Below are positions 25,601 through 31,921 of a DNA stretch of 64,000 nt, piece by piece (within the stretch, counting starts at the first letter, position 1; every line of letters starts with the position of its first letter). Source of the stretch: Yinghuangia soli (lineage in GTDB: Bacteria; Actinomycetota; Actinomycetes; Streptomycetales; Streptomycetaceae). The stretch spans positions 125,400-189,399 of the forward strand of contig NZ_JAKFHA010000001.1 of assembly GCF_021502675.1 (NCBI RefSeq), read 5' to 3'. Both the position numbers and the translations under genes were made by a program. The notes below the pieces were generated by a model. That model did no database searches. It worked only from the letters and a program-made list of their open reading frames with translations, and was not told the DNA's origin.

Positions 25601-28497
25601 GCGTCGAGCAGCGTCCAGGCCACGACCTCGCGGGTGTAGAAGATCGCGCCGAACGGCCCGGCGATCTCGGTGTAGCTGAACTCGACCTTCAGCTCGGACG
25701 GGTCTCCCGGCGGCGGCGTGTACGAGCCGTCCGGGTTCCCGCCGAAGCGGCCTTGGCGGCCATCCGCGTAGGTGAGCAGCACATCGTCGGCTCGCGGGGA
25801 CTTGGATCCCAACTTGGCATACAGATTGCGGTATTGGACCTGGATGCGCATATCCCAACGGGACGCCCAGCCCGCACCGAACGCCGTGTCGACGCGCGGG
25901 TCGCGGCTGTTGTACGTGCGCTTGACCGCCAGCTCGGGGCCGGCCACCTGGACGGCGGCATCGGTCGCAGCGGTGGTGTAGTTGCCGACCTGGGCGTTGA
26001 ACTCGTGCCCGTCGGTGCCGGTCGCCAGGTGCGAGGTAATGGCGGGCTGCGGCGGCTGGGTGGAGAACAGGTGCGCCGGCGGTTCGCCGCTTCCCGCGTT
26101 GCGGTCGCCGACGTACGCGTACCAGGCGTACGTCTCGCCCCACTCGAGGTTCCACGACGACGGGACGCGCCAGGACGTGGGGAGCCCCCAGCCCGAGTCG
26201 CGGCAGTTCACCTTCGTGTCGTCGCCGACGACATCGCAGACCACGTACTTGAAGTCCAGCCCCATGCCGGGCCAGTTGTCCGGGTCGTGCCCTTCGGCCC
26301 GCAGGACCGGGGTGAGCGTGGTGAACACCTGGCCGCTGTTCGGCCAGCGCGCGTCCAGCCACGGCGCGATGTTCGGCGCGCCGATCCCGACGGCCGGGCC
26401 GAGGTCGACGCCCTGCCACGAGAACCTGGTCGTGCCGTAGTGGTCCATGTCGAACCGGATGACATACGAACCCGCGGGCAGCGCCTTGATGGTCGCGTCC
26501 AGGGTGACCGTGCCGCCGGGCGGCACATCGTGCGGCATGTTCGTCCACGCGCTGTACGTGTTGGTGACGTCCTGCCCCGCTGCGGTCCAAATGCTGTACG
26601 TCAGCCTGAAGTTGTTGGTGGGCGTCCAGGTGTACGCGCTGCGGTTCGTGACGGTGACGCGCATGGCGCCGTCCTGGTTCGCGAGCACATCGCGGACCAT
26701 CTGGCCGGTCTGGTACGTCGCTCCGTACGGCGTGTGGGTGATCGTCAGGTACGGCTTGCCGCCCGGGTAGTTGTTGCTCCCGAACTGCTTCCAGCCGAAA
26801 CTGTCGGTCTCCGAAGCGCGCACGCTCAGGCCGTAGTTCGGTGCGCCGTTGACCCAGCCCTGCACCAGGTCGCGGCCGGCCAGGCCGAGGTCGATGCCCT
26901 CCCACGCCGCATCGCCGCACGGGTAGCTCGTGCTGCCTTCCGGGCGCCAGCCGTGCGCGAAGCTCTTCGTCGCCAGCGCGCCGCCGACCGCCGGCCCCGG
27001 GTACGTCTTGAGGGTGGTCGCATTCCACGGAGCGGTGACGGCGTGGATGGTGACCGGCTTGGGCTTGCACGAGTACGCCCAGGTGTTGAACAGCGAGAGC
27101 TGCACGCCCTGGATGTAGTGCTTGGACAGCTGCGAGGACACGTTCGGGAAGGCCAGGTACGACATGGCACGTGTCGTACCGCCGTCGTGCGTGCCGACCT
27201 TGAGGACGGTGTCCGAGGAGAAGTTGGTCGAGCTGTTCCGGCGCACGTAGGTCGAAGCGGACGTGTCGATGTTCACCGTCGGGTCGACTCGGACCGGGAA
27301 GACGCGCTTGGGGTCGGCCAGCCAGGCCTGGTCGATGACGACCTTGAGGGACTGGCCGCCGCCGGGGCGGTCCACGATTTCGAACCGCACGCCGTCGGAG
27401 AACGCGCCGTCGCCCGAACCGGGATCGAAGGAGGAGTCCTCCATCCAGCCCTTCGGGGTCCGGGCGCGCTCGGTGCCGGCCGCGTCGAAGAAGACGACGT
27501 CGCCGTCCGCGATCTTCGCGGTGAGCCCGGCCAGGTGCAGCGGGAAGACCCATTCGGTGGGCGCCGCCGCCGAGTTGAGGACCAGGGTCTCCTTGATGGC
27601 GGTGCTGCCGGCGTGGAACTCGATGTCCGCGCCGGGGCGGACGTCCTTGTAGGTGATGCGGTTGCCGTCGACCTGACCGGGGGCTGCCGCGGCGCCTTCC
27701 ACGCCGTAGGAGATGCCGAGGCCGTCGAAGGGGCCGAGTGCGGCGATGGACGGAGCGTCGGCAGTGGCGCCGAAGGCGACGGGGGTCTCGCCGAGCTTGG
27801 TCTGCCAGCCGGCCTGCGCGGATGCGGATGCGGGGGCCTGGGCGGCCGGGGCCTTCGCATCGGGCTTCGCTTTCCCGGACGGGTTCGCGGGTGCGTTCGC
27901 GGCCACCAGGGTGGTGTCGATCGGCTTCCAAGTGCCGTCCGCCACCTTGACGTTGACGGGCTCTTCGTACTGCTTGGTGGTGAAAGAGCCGTCGGCGTTG
28001 GCGAACGTCACCGAGGTCTCGGTGGCCTGCTCCGGGAGTTCCTTGCTGGTCGCCGGGTCGAAGCCGGTCCGGCCCGCCCTGACGTCGACCTTGGGCGCCT
28101 CGCCGTCGCTCAGGGCCCGAACGGTGGTCCTGGGCGCGGCACCCTTCACAGGGTTCTGCGGCCCGGACTTGACGCCCTCGTCCGCGGGCAGCTGGCCCGG
28201 GGCGACACCCGGCCGACCGCCGCCTTCGGTATCCGAGGAGGTCGCGTCGGACTTGGCGTCGTGCCCGCGGCCGTCCGCCGAACCGGCGCGCTGCTGCGGT
28301 GTCTTCGGCGCACCAGGGGTGCCCGGGGTCCACGGCCGTGCGCTTGCGGAGTTCGCGGATGCGGAGGTCGCCAGGGCGGCGCCCTCGGTGGTGACGGTGA
28401 AGGCGAAAGCGACGAGGCTGGCGACGGCGATCCGCCGTTTCGCCTGGCGGCTCGTCATGAACCGCACGTACCACGAACCACGACGGCCGACAGGCAC
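16651..28497 (-). CDS. giant secreted RHS/YD-repeat polymorphic toxin with Hint and deaminase-like tip
   Basis: 3948 residues. Signal peptide with hydrophobic core VASLVAFAFTV; DNRLRE-type domain about 410-590; start of the RHS shell (DUF6531-like) about 836-880; four LamG/concanavalin-like domains between about 1110 and 2050, each with a YWRL/YWPL and FNGTDSYVKLP-like signature; YD repeats about 2070-3320; RHS core (MHARWYTPGTGNFASRDDW) near 3360; Gly-Lys-Pro linker about 3525-3560; Hint module about 3657-3800 starting SFTGDTPVVMADG and ending LIHN; toxin 3805-3948. The toxin holds D3876-A-E3878 and P-C3905-x6-C3912 in the context IYSERIPCGPIRQNC, the zinc-binding layout of the nucleic-acid deaminase superfamily (closest to XOO_2897-like toxins in my memory). 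The RHS shell should encapsulate the toxin and Hint should release it. GGGGG lies seven bases before the GTG start; an ATG at 28458 is the alternative. Confidence 0.93.
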   Translation of the reverse strand: MPVGRRGSWYVRFMTSRQAKRRIAVASLVAFAFTVTTEGAALATSASANSASARPWTPGTPGAPKTPQQRAGSADGRGHDAKSDATSSDTEGGGRPGVAPGQLPADEGVKSGPQNPVKGAAPRTTVRALSDGEAPKVDVRAGRTGFDPATSKELPEQATETSVTFANADGSFTTKQYEEPVNVKVADGTWKPIDTTLVAANAPANPSGKAKPDAKAPAAQAPASASAQAGWQTKLGETPVAFGATADAPSIAALGPFDGLGISYGVEGAAAAPGQVDGNRITYKDVRPGADIEFHAGSTAIKETLVLNSAAAPTEWVFPLHLAGLTAKIADGDVVFFDAAGTERARTPKGWMEDSSFDPGSGDGAFSDGVRFEIVDRPGGGQSLKVVIDQAWLADPKRVFPVRVDPTVNIDTSASTYVRRNSSTNFSSDTVLKVGTHDGGTTRAMSYLAFPNVSSQLSKHYIQGVQLSLFNTWAYSCKPKPVTIHAVTAPWNATTLKTYPGPAVGGALATKSFAHGWRPEGSTSYPCGDAAWEGIDLGLAGRDLVQGWVNGAPNYGLSVRASETDSFGWKQFGSNNYPGGKPYLTITHTPYGATYQTGQMVRDVLANQDGAMRVTVTNRSAYTWTPTNNFRLTYSIWTAAGQDVTNTYSAWTNMPHDVPPGGTVTLDATIKALPAGSYVIRFDMDHYGTTRFSWQGVDLGPAVGIGAPNIAPWLDARWPNSGQVFTTLTPVLRAEGHDPDNWPGMGLDFKYVVCDVVGDDTKVNCRDSGWGLPTSWRVPSSWNLEWGETYAWYAYVGDRNAGSGEPPAHLFSTQPPQPAITSHLATGTDGHEFNAQVGNYTTAATDAAVQVAGPELAVKRTYNSRDPRVDTAFGAGWASRWDMRIQVQYRNLYAKLGSKSPRADDVLLTYADGRQGRFGGNPDGSYTPPPGDPSELKVEFSYTEIAGPFGAIFYTREVVAWTLLDATGTTFVFDKAGRLVKVRDIGGREQLLTYTDGRLSKATDSASGRSLHFTWTGAHVTRAATDPVQPGNVVSAWDYTYEGDKLVKVCPPTSATACTVYEYQSGSLYRTAVVDHNPLSYWRMGDAPTGQVKSEVVERVGTDTAVAWNTAGTAAAGPGGSTDGSAVFNGTDSYVKLPDDPQRSTPYFTAELWFRTTKGGTLFSLSTKPLEQQEHTTNGVPVLNVGADGKLRGQFWHGSIDPMVSAQAVNDGQWHHAVITASGDAQALFLDGVEVGSRSGTIAAFDPVATIGAGGSNSSWPSRWENDPKGYFEGEIDDVALYTRDFSTQVVQEHWGAGRSVSQLSKVTLPTGRTYSQISYDNATDRVSQVIDGNGGVWKVGTPGYTGASTAYEQNVWAAAPRGYWRLGEKTSNGTLKNAVVGSELAWLGWVGLGAEGAFAPNDDKAASFDGFRSHMYLPEYLFANRTEFSVELWFQAKGAGVLAGTSPVKVTDGNYNSAGTPILYVGGDGKLRGEFWHGSINPITTDFSVLDGKWHHAALSGDGTGQTLYVDGRKIGTGAAPISIPDRYVTIGAGVIADSWPSRLGGPYASLYGSIDEVAVYHRPLDEATVVEHFASRKATGTGAGAGYRAQVASSGPLSYWRLDEPDGGQVHSQQAVRVGSGDGTSKNVSWGSSKGALANEAAPWFTGQSYVELPEDLVHGSSQVSVEMWFQTENPGVLFAYQSNSMEDAVQQDWIPALYVDLDGKLRGRFYSSVAMPQIVTAQPVNDNKWHHVALTTDGQTHTLYLDGAVVGTAQGPVFHERALRTYIGAGTTGDWPRAQPGKSYFLGTIDEVAVYRKALDAPSIQAHAAGLGKAPVEYRALVQNAGPVGYWPLDGRGGPLVHSLVEPITTDEGGAWYTKRNVAGAFGPGDNSAMGFDGAKSYIRLPKGQLSGKSQFSTELWFKADGPGVLLSYSTQEFEYTQANTPATPMLYVGTDHKLYGLVWTGQPTPLTRDRTVVDGRWHHAVLTFDAPNNKQRLYLDGTLAGERNAQGYTVDPYVTIGAGAVNDVAWPAKPTNIRGHFKGGIDEVAFYEQPLTADTVAAHYAANVAPTASALGATVEVTDPAGRVERRTYDVLNGMRLAQLDDVAGGRTNYGYDTAGLLHTVTDPNGHFLITGHDELGNTVSRTSCRDQDSCWTSYTEYYNNDANPLDPRNGQPTAERDARSATATDNTYKTAYTYNDKGLPVTVVAPGGHTTTRAYTDGTEAAVGGGTVPPALLKSITVPGGGVTSYQYYANGDLAAMQDAAGLRTEYQYDALGRRTTETQVSTVVAGTPGETLPAGSTRRVTTTVEYDRMSRVVSVTGPGVKNEVTGVTHTARERRTYDEDGRPLTGTQEDLTGGGVPRTSTVAYDPEGRPWTLTDPEGAVTKILYDAFGQVVQQINAKGTTTQLAYTPRGQLAETKVLGWDGDASGTPRDVVLESRAYDPGGRLASVTDAMGRTTAMKYYDDGLLAEARQLGVRDHLGNAQDIVLQQNSYDGVGNLVRQVTGGTNTVVRTYDARSLLTSELFDPGNLGRRTTLTYDANGWVTSMTADSVGRPSEGRVTEFAYDAVGRAVRQTAKGDASVADAVSTIQRDQRGLVLHTTTPRGNASGADPSAFTTSYRYDELGRVVAVVAPPVAISANSEQSAAGRPTSVLGYNAFGENTESTDPNGRTSKVRIDKAGRPVEAELPSYTPPGGTTPIVPIAKTAYDELGRVFTETDPLGKVTSYRYDNLGQVTERHSPARPNQPATTERFFSSPAGDLLATVDASGARSEMTYDELGRPLTSTVIERYPTVQALTTRYTYDYAGNLVAVTAPDGGTSRATYDAAGAVLSEKDPLGRGVASDYNAFGEVTHAYNLDGTWNVNTRDRLGRTTRVKQYDSDGMLNRSTLLAYDADGNVTQVTDPRGSVSTYAYDALGQPTELVEKVSATEQITTRFGYDAAGQRTFMRDGRGNPVNYTYNPWGLPESTIEPSTTAHPGLADRTWTNTYDAAGRVVRMTAPDGVVRDRTYTALGELLQETGTGGGNPTEAKAFTYDLAGRISTASAPGGQYNSYQWNDRGLMTAQSGAGGNATYAYDYAGQLTTRVDAAGTATFAYNQASDLTLAVDPVTGTAAAYEYNGAGQLKSEIYNGVAADGRRYTYDTWGRLESDRILSGGTEIASVTYGYSNDDLLTSKKTTGLAGATQNTYAYDLADRMTSWNDGTNTVAYGWDASGNRTSNGGRAAVYDARNRLLSDGPDTYTYTARGTLAGSTIAGNTRQLRFDAFDRLVGDGSVTYAYDAFDRVSSRSSVGFSYAGMSNNLASDGTDTFSRLPDGSLLGMTRGGQKRLAWNDQHDDLIAMLSADGKTIAGSTAYDPYGNKLSQQGDSSSIGYQGAYTDPATGEVNMHARWYTPGTGNFASRDDWQLNPNPSIQSNRYGYANGQPMNLTDPDGHCPLCGLAVAALVKILIKKCGKDPKCRARVQKAAKEGLKALKRLKKLLDDEESSSGPCSGECSGPPPPPSPRSPGKACLTNPNIPGCPKPQNPPTQTQDPAPPTGPTGGGNPGPSNPGPSKPGPGKPGPGKPGPGKPKPTVKPKPVVPQNVYGGKNPPRADPKPPTKPVVARPADNTWDPSKGTTGTAQNANTVADKHAQDLFTKDVPTTKSPQSDGSPNRRPDQQEPDQCPRRGSLPPDNSFTGDTPVVMADGSRKPIRDVKVGDKVLATDPETGITQIREVTAAIVGEGLKDLVEITIDTDGDKGSATGTVTATAGHPFWVPQLNEWLDAGQLQPGQWLRTSSGTWIQITAVKAWTGQAKVHNLTVDGIHTYYVDVAGTDTLIHNTGGASDPDCEDDDPTSAYQRVGLGEGDLAEMAVEYRLENEHLGAGQNVAVFEFETPDGLFHNVNVNIPKGKDAEVVIAEELARWGVDPLAVTRIYSERIPCGPIRQNCRALLTVYKNAKVSYSLNGGYTADKDSIFKFMKGRRR

Positions 28498-28535
28498 GAC
28501 GCAACCCCCGTTGGATCAAAGCTTCTTGAAGATCA

Positions 28536-28572
28536 CGTCGGGTTGTATCGGTGACCTTGTCGACATGACAAG
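28536..28572 (-). promoter_or_regulatory. candidate promoter and dyad upstream of the RHS toxin gene
   Basis: On the - strand TTGTCA (28571-28566) and ATACAA (28548-28543) are separated by 17 bases, about 45 bases before the GTG start. The -35 region overlaps an inverted repeat CTTGTC-GACAT-GACAAG (28556-28572), a possible regulator site. This is inference from spacing only. Confidence 0.35.
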
Positions 28573-28818
28573 AGACAGGGCGAGCCGAGTTAACTGAATC
28601 ACACACGCAACTCTCGCCAAGGGATCCCAAAGCAGGACAACGAGTTGGGTTGAACGGCGCGCACATCGACAAGTCGCGGCGACGACTCCACAGTGCGCCG
28701 CGACGGCTCGTCGAGCAACATGAGCGAACTTCTCGTGGCCACAACGGCGTTGCGGGACGATTCCCGCAGTCCGACGCCCGCCCGAGGCGTTCGATGTGCG
28801 GGATTCTTCCCGCACATG

Positions 28819-28859
28819 GAAAGTCCCCCGCCCGGCGTGTTCTCGGGCGGGGGACTTTC
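28819..28859. terminator. strong stem-loop terminator after the ssu operon
   Basis: A perfect 16-base inverted repeat (arms 28819-28834 and 28844-28859) with a nine-base loop. It lies about 165 bases beyond the stop codon of the ABC ATPase gene and 320 bases before the RHS start, so it would separate the two - strand units. No U-tract. Confidence 0.75.
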
Positions 28860-29024
28860 GGTGCGGAGCCCGGGCGTCGCGGGGCCGGGCAGAACTCCGC
28901 GGTCCGTCAGGCCGGAGGACCTGTCGGCAGCCTGCCATGACCCCGAGGCGCGGTATTGGAGATTTCCGACATGTGAGGGGAAGGCCAAGTCTCCCTCATT
29001 GATCCTGAGTTGCTTCCCTTCGCC

Positions 29025-29861
29025 TCAGGATGTTGCCGTGTTGCGCAAGGATGCGGCGAGTTCGCCGCGCAGGCGGGCGAATTCGGCTGTGCCGCGGAGA
29101 GCGGCTACGTCCGTGGTCGGTTCGCGGGGCAGGGGTACGGCGATCTCCTCCACGATGCGTCCCGGCCCGGCAGCCATGACCAGGACGCGGGAGCCGAGCA
29201 GGATGGCTTCCTCGGCCGAGTGGGTGACGAACAGGACCGTCGTGCCGGTACGGGATGCGAGGGTGCGGACCTCTTCTTGCAGGTGTTCGCGGGTGAGTGC
29301 GTCCAGGGCCGCGAACGGCTCGTCGAGGAGCAGGAGTTCGGGCTCCCCCGCCAGCGCACGGGCGATGGCGACGCGCTGCTGCTGGCCGCCGGAGAGTTCC
29401 CAGGTGCGGCGGTGCTCCATGCCGGACAGGCCGACCTGGGAGAGGAGTTCGGCGGTTCGGGCGGCCCGGGCGTCGCGCGGTACGCCGTGCCGGGCGAGGG
29501 CGAAGGCCAGGTTGCCGCCGACGGTGCGCCACGGGAACAGCCGCGGCTGCTGGAACACGACGCCGGTCCCCCGCCCGGGGGTCGGTGCCTCGCCGTGCGT
29601 CGTGGCGGTGCCTTCGGCGGGTCGCTCGAAACCCGCCACGATGCGCAGCAGGGTCGTCTTGCCGCAGCCGGACGGGCCTACCAGGACGACGAATTCGCCG
29701 CGGTCGAGGGTGAGGGAGACGTCGGAGACCGCGGTCACGGGTGCCCGCCCGCGCCGACCGCGCCGGGCGTCCCCGTACCGGACGGTGATCCGGTCGAGGA
29801 CGACGGCGTGGGCGGCGCGGGCCTCGGTGGCCGCGGTCGTGCTGCTGTCAGCCGGCGGCAC
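29025..29861 (-). CDS. ssuB: aliphatic sulfonate ABC transporter, ATP-binding protein
   Basis: 278 residues, complete nucleotide-binding domain. Walker A GPSGCGKTT, Q-loop in GVVFQQPRLFPW, signature LSGGQQQRVAIARAL, Walker B LLLLDEPFAALD and switch His in VLFVTHSAEEA. The sequence resembles SsuB/TauB of the nitrate/sulfonate/taurine transporter family. The GTG start at 29861 overlaps the binding-protein gene by 14 bases. It is the last gene of the operon and energises import through SsuC. Sulfonate specificity is inferred from the ssuD gene and the leader peptide. Confidence 0.9.
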   Translation of the reverse strand: MPPADSSTTAATEARAAHAVVLDRITVRYGDARRGRRGRAPVTAVSDVSLTLDRGEFVVLVGPSGCGKTTLLRIVAGFERPAEGTATTHGEAPTPGRGTGVVFQQPRLFPWRTVGGNLAFALARHGVPRDARAARTAELLSQVGLSGMEHRRTWELSGGQQQRVAIARALAGEPELLLLDEPFAALDALTREHLQEEVRTLASRTGTTVLFVTHSAEEAILLGSRVLVMAAGPGRIVEEIAVPLPREPTTDVAALRGTAEFARLRGELAASLRNTATS

Positions 29862-30918
29862 GGGCGAGTTCCTCGACGGCGAGCGCCTGCGCGAAGACCG
29901 AGGCGTCCGGCACCGCGTCGACCTTCTGCTGGCTCTTGAGGAAGACGGCCGCGTCGCGCAGGTTCTCGGCGAGCTTGCCCGGCGCCCCGGGCTTGCCGAG
30001 GTACTCGGGCCCGGTCTGCTCGGCGGCGGTCAGCAGTACCAGCTGCTTGAGCTGGGTGAGCGCTTGCTCCGGGGTCAGGTTCAGCTGCCGGCCGATCGCC
30101 TGTGCGGCCTGCTCGGGGCTGTTTTTGGCCAGCTTGACGGCCTGGTCTTGGACCTTGATCCACGCGGTGACGATGTCCGGGTAGGCCTTGGCGAACTTGT
30201 CGGTGACGATCCCGAGGTCGGCGGTGCGCTTGCCCTGCTCGGCGAGCTGCCGGCTGGTGATCAGGACCTTGCCGTCCTTCTCCAGTTCGCTGAGGGTCGG
30301 GGTCCAGGTGTACGCCGCGTCGATGTCGCCGCGCTTCCAGGCCGCCAGGGCGTCCTGCGGCTGCAGGTCGATGACGTTCACCTTGGTCGCGTCGACCCCG
30401 GCGGACTGGAAGGCCGCGAGAAGCGAGTAGTGCGCGGTCGACCCGAACGGCGTGGCGACCTTCTTCCCGACCAGCTGCTTGATGTCGGTGATGCCGCCGC
30501 GCGCGACCAACGCCTCGTTGTCGCCGATCAGATCGTGGATCCAGACCACCTTGTACGGGATGTTCAGCGGTGCGGAGAGCCCCTTGGTCACAGGGCTGGA
30601 TCCGGCCAGGCCGAAGTCCACGGCCCCCGCGATGACGGCCGTGTTGACGTCGCCGCCGGAGTCGAACTTCACCCACTTCACGTCGGCGTTCGGCAGCGCG
30701 TTCTCCAGCAGGCGCTGGTCCTTCACGATGAGGTCGGCGTTGGGTATCTCCTGGTACGCGATCCGCACGGTGGTTCTCTTCCCACCGTCGCCGGCGGCGT
30801 TGCCGGCACTGCCGTCCTTGTCGTCGCTGCCGCACGCGGACGCGGTCAGGGCGAGGACGGCCGCGGCGGCGACTCCGAGGGCACGGCGCCGGGTGATACG
30901 GGCAGGGCGAAGGGACAT
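29848..30918 (-). CDS. ssuA: sulfonate/taurine-binding lipoprotein of the ABC transporter
   Basis: 356 residues. N-terminal signal with twin Arg and a lipobox (LALTASAC, lipidated Cys near residue 29). The mature protein is an NMT1/SsuA-type type II periplasmic-binding fold: TVRIAYQEIPNADLIVKDQ, VDFGLAGSSPVTKGLSAPLN, KKVATPFGSTAHYSLLAAF and ALAAWKRGDIDAAYTWTPTL. The last motif resembles taurine-binding TauA, so taurine may be a ligand. It captures the sulfonate outside the cell and delivers it to SsuC. Confidence 0.88.
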   Translation of the reverse strand: MSLRPARITRRRALGVAAAAVLALTASACGSDDKDGSAGNAAGDGGKRTTVRIAYQEIPNADLIVKDQRLLENALPNADVKWVKFDSGGDVNTAVIAGAVDFGLAGSSPVTKGLSAPLNIPYKVVWIHDLIGDNEALVARGGITDIKQLVGKKVATPFGSTAHYSLLAAFQSAGVDATKVNVIDLQPQDALAAWKRGDIDAAYTWTPTLSELEKDGKVLITSRQLAEQGKRTADLGIVTDKFAKAYPDIVTAWIKVQDQAVKLAKNSPEQAAQAIGRQLNLTPEQALTQLKQLVLLTAAEQTGPEYLGKPGAPGKLAENLRDAAVFLKSQQKVDAVPDASVFAQALAVEELARAAG

Positions 30919-31000
30919 GGCTACTCCTGGAGATGTGCGAAAGGGAATGGCGGGACGGGTCAGCAGCGGTCGCGAGGCGCGTCGGCGGTACAGGTGCGCG

Positions 31001-31921
31001 TCATGCGCGGCCGCGCCACGGGACCAGGACGCGTTCGAGCGCCTTCATCAGGGCGTCGAGGACGATGCCGGAAAGGCCGATGGCGATGATCCCGACGATC
31101 ACCACCGAGGTCTGGTTGTAGCGCTGGGCGTCGCGGATCATGCCGCCGATGCCCGGTACGCCGTTGATGGTCTCGGCGGCGACGACCGAGGTGTACGCGA
31201 CGCCCACGGCGATGCGGATGCCGGTGAGGATCTCCGGGAGCGCGGACGGGAGCACCACGCCGCCAAGCAGCGGCAGCCGTCCGGCGCCCAAGGCCTTGGC
31301 GGCTTCGACGAGGTCACCGGGGACACCACGCACCGCGGCTGCGGTCGACGCGGCGATGGGCGGCATCGCGGCGATCACGAGCAGCCAGATCTTGGGCGAC
31401 TCGTCGATGCCGAACCAGATGACGAGCAGGCTGAGGTACGCGAGCGGCGGGAGCGTCCGCAGGAACGTCACCGCGGGTTCCAGGACGACCGCGACGGGCC
31501 GGACCGCACCGATGGCGACGCCGAGCGGGACCCCGAACACGACCGCGTACCCGACCCCGATACCGATCCGGCGCAGACTCACGGCGAGATGCTCGATGAG
31601 CAGGTGGTCGCCGTAGCCGCGGACGCCGTCGTGCACGGTCGAGGCGAGGATGAACTGGTGCCACACCTCGCCGGGCGAGGGCACCAACACGCGCGGCCAT
31701 ACCTCCAGAACGACGACCAGTTGCCAGGCGCCGAGCAGGACGGCGAGGGCGACGAGGCGGAGCGCCGTCCAGCGCAGGGCCGCGAAACGAAGGGGGTTGC
31801 GGTTTCGGGGCTTGGACGTCGCGGGGTCGGCCTTCAGCGGCGGGACTTCCTCGGACGAGCCCGAGGCCGTCGACGATGCCACTGGCGCAAGTTCCGGATC
31901 CGCGGGCGCGGCCGTGCTCAC
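31001..31921 (-). CDS. ssuC: aliphatic sulfonate ABC transporter permease
   Basis: 306 residues. A cytosolic Ser/Ala/Pro-rich N-terminus of about 50 residues is followed by six hydrophobic segments and the permease EAA loop (EAAKALGAGRLPLLGGVVLP), typical of SsuC/TauC. The GTG start overlaps the stop of ssuD by four bases (GTGA at 31918-31921), so translation is probably coupled. It forms the membrane channel with SsuB. Confidence 0.9.
   Translation of the reverse strand: MSTAAPADPELAPVASSTASGSSEEVPPLKADPATSKPRNRNPLRFAALRWTALRLVALAVLLGAWQLVVVLEVWPRVLVPSPGEVWHQFILASTVHDGVRGYGDHLLIEHLAVSLRRIGIGVGYAVVFGVPLGVAIGAVRPVAVVLEPAVTFLRTLPPLAYLSLLVIWFGIDESPKIWLLVIAAMPPIAASTAAAVRGVPGDLVEAAKALGAGRLPLLGGVVLPSALPEILTGIRIAVGVAYTSVVAAETINGVPGIGGMIRDAQRYNQTSVVIVGIIAIGLSGIVLDALMKALERVLVPWRGRA

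Larger units (their letters stand above)
28498..29024. other. intergenic region between ssu operon and RHS gene
   Basis: 527 bases with no supported gene. It holds the stem-loop at 28819-28859, a possible RHS promoter near 28543-28571, and several short frames without a ribosome site or recognisable product. Confidence 0.7.

Noticed and set aside
16582-28554. Very long + strand open frame (3990 codons) opposite the RHS gene
   Set aside because: It mirrors the RHS gene codon for codon, is Arg/Val/Gly/Asp-rich and shows no domain; it results from GC-rich codon bias on the other strand.
23306-28744. Second long - strand frame overlapping the RHS gene
   Set aside because: Arg/Gly/His-rich composition typical of a shifted frame; the RHS frame has all the domain signatures.
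28599-28988. Short - strand frame ending in a PRLVDVRAVQPNSLSCF-like segment, considered as another sulfur leader peptide
   Set aside because: It lacks the R-L-H-V-D-L core, is not ahead of a sulfur gene and overlaps the stem-loop terminator.
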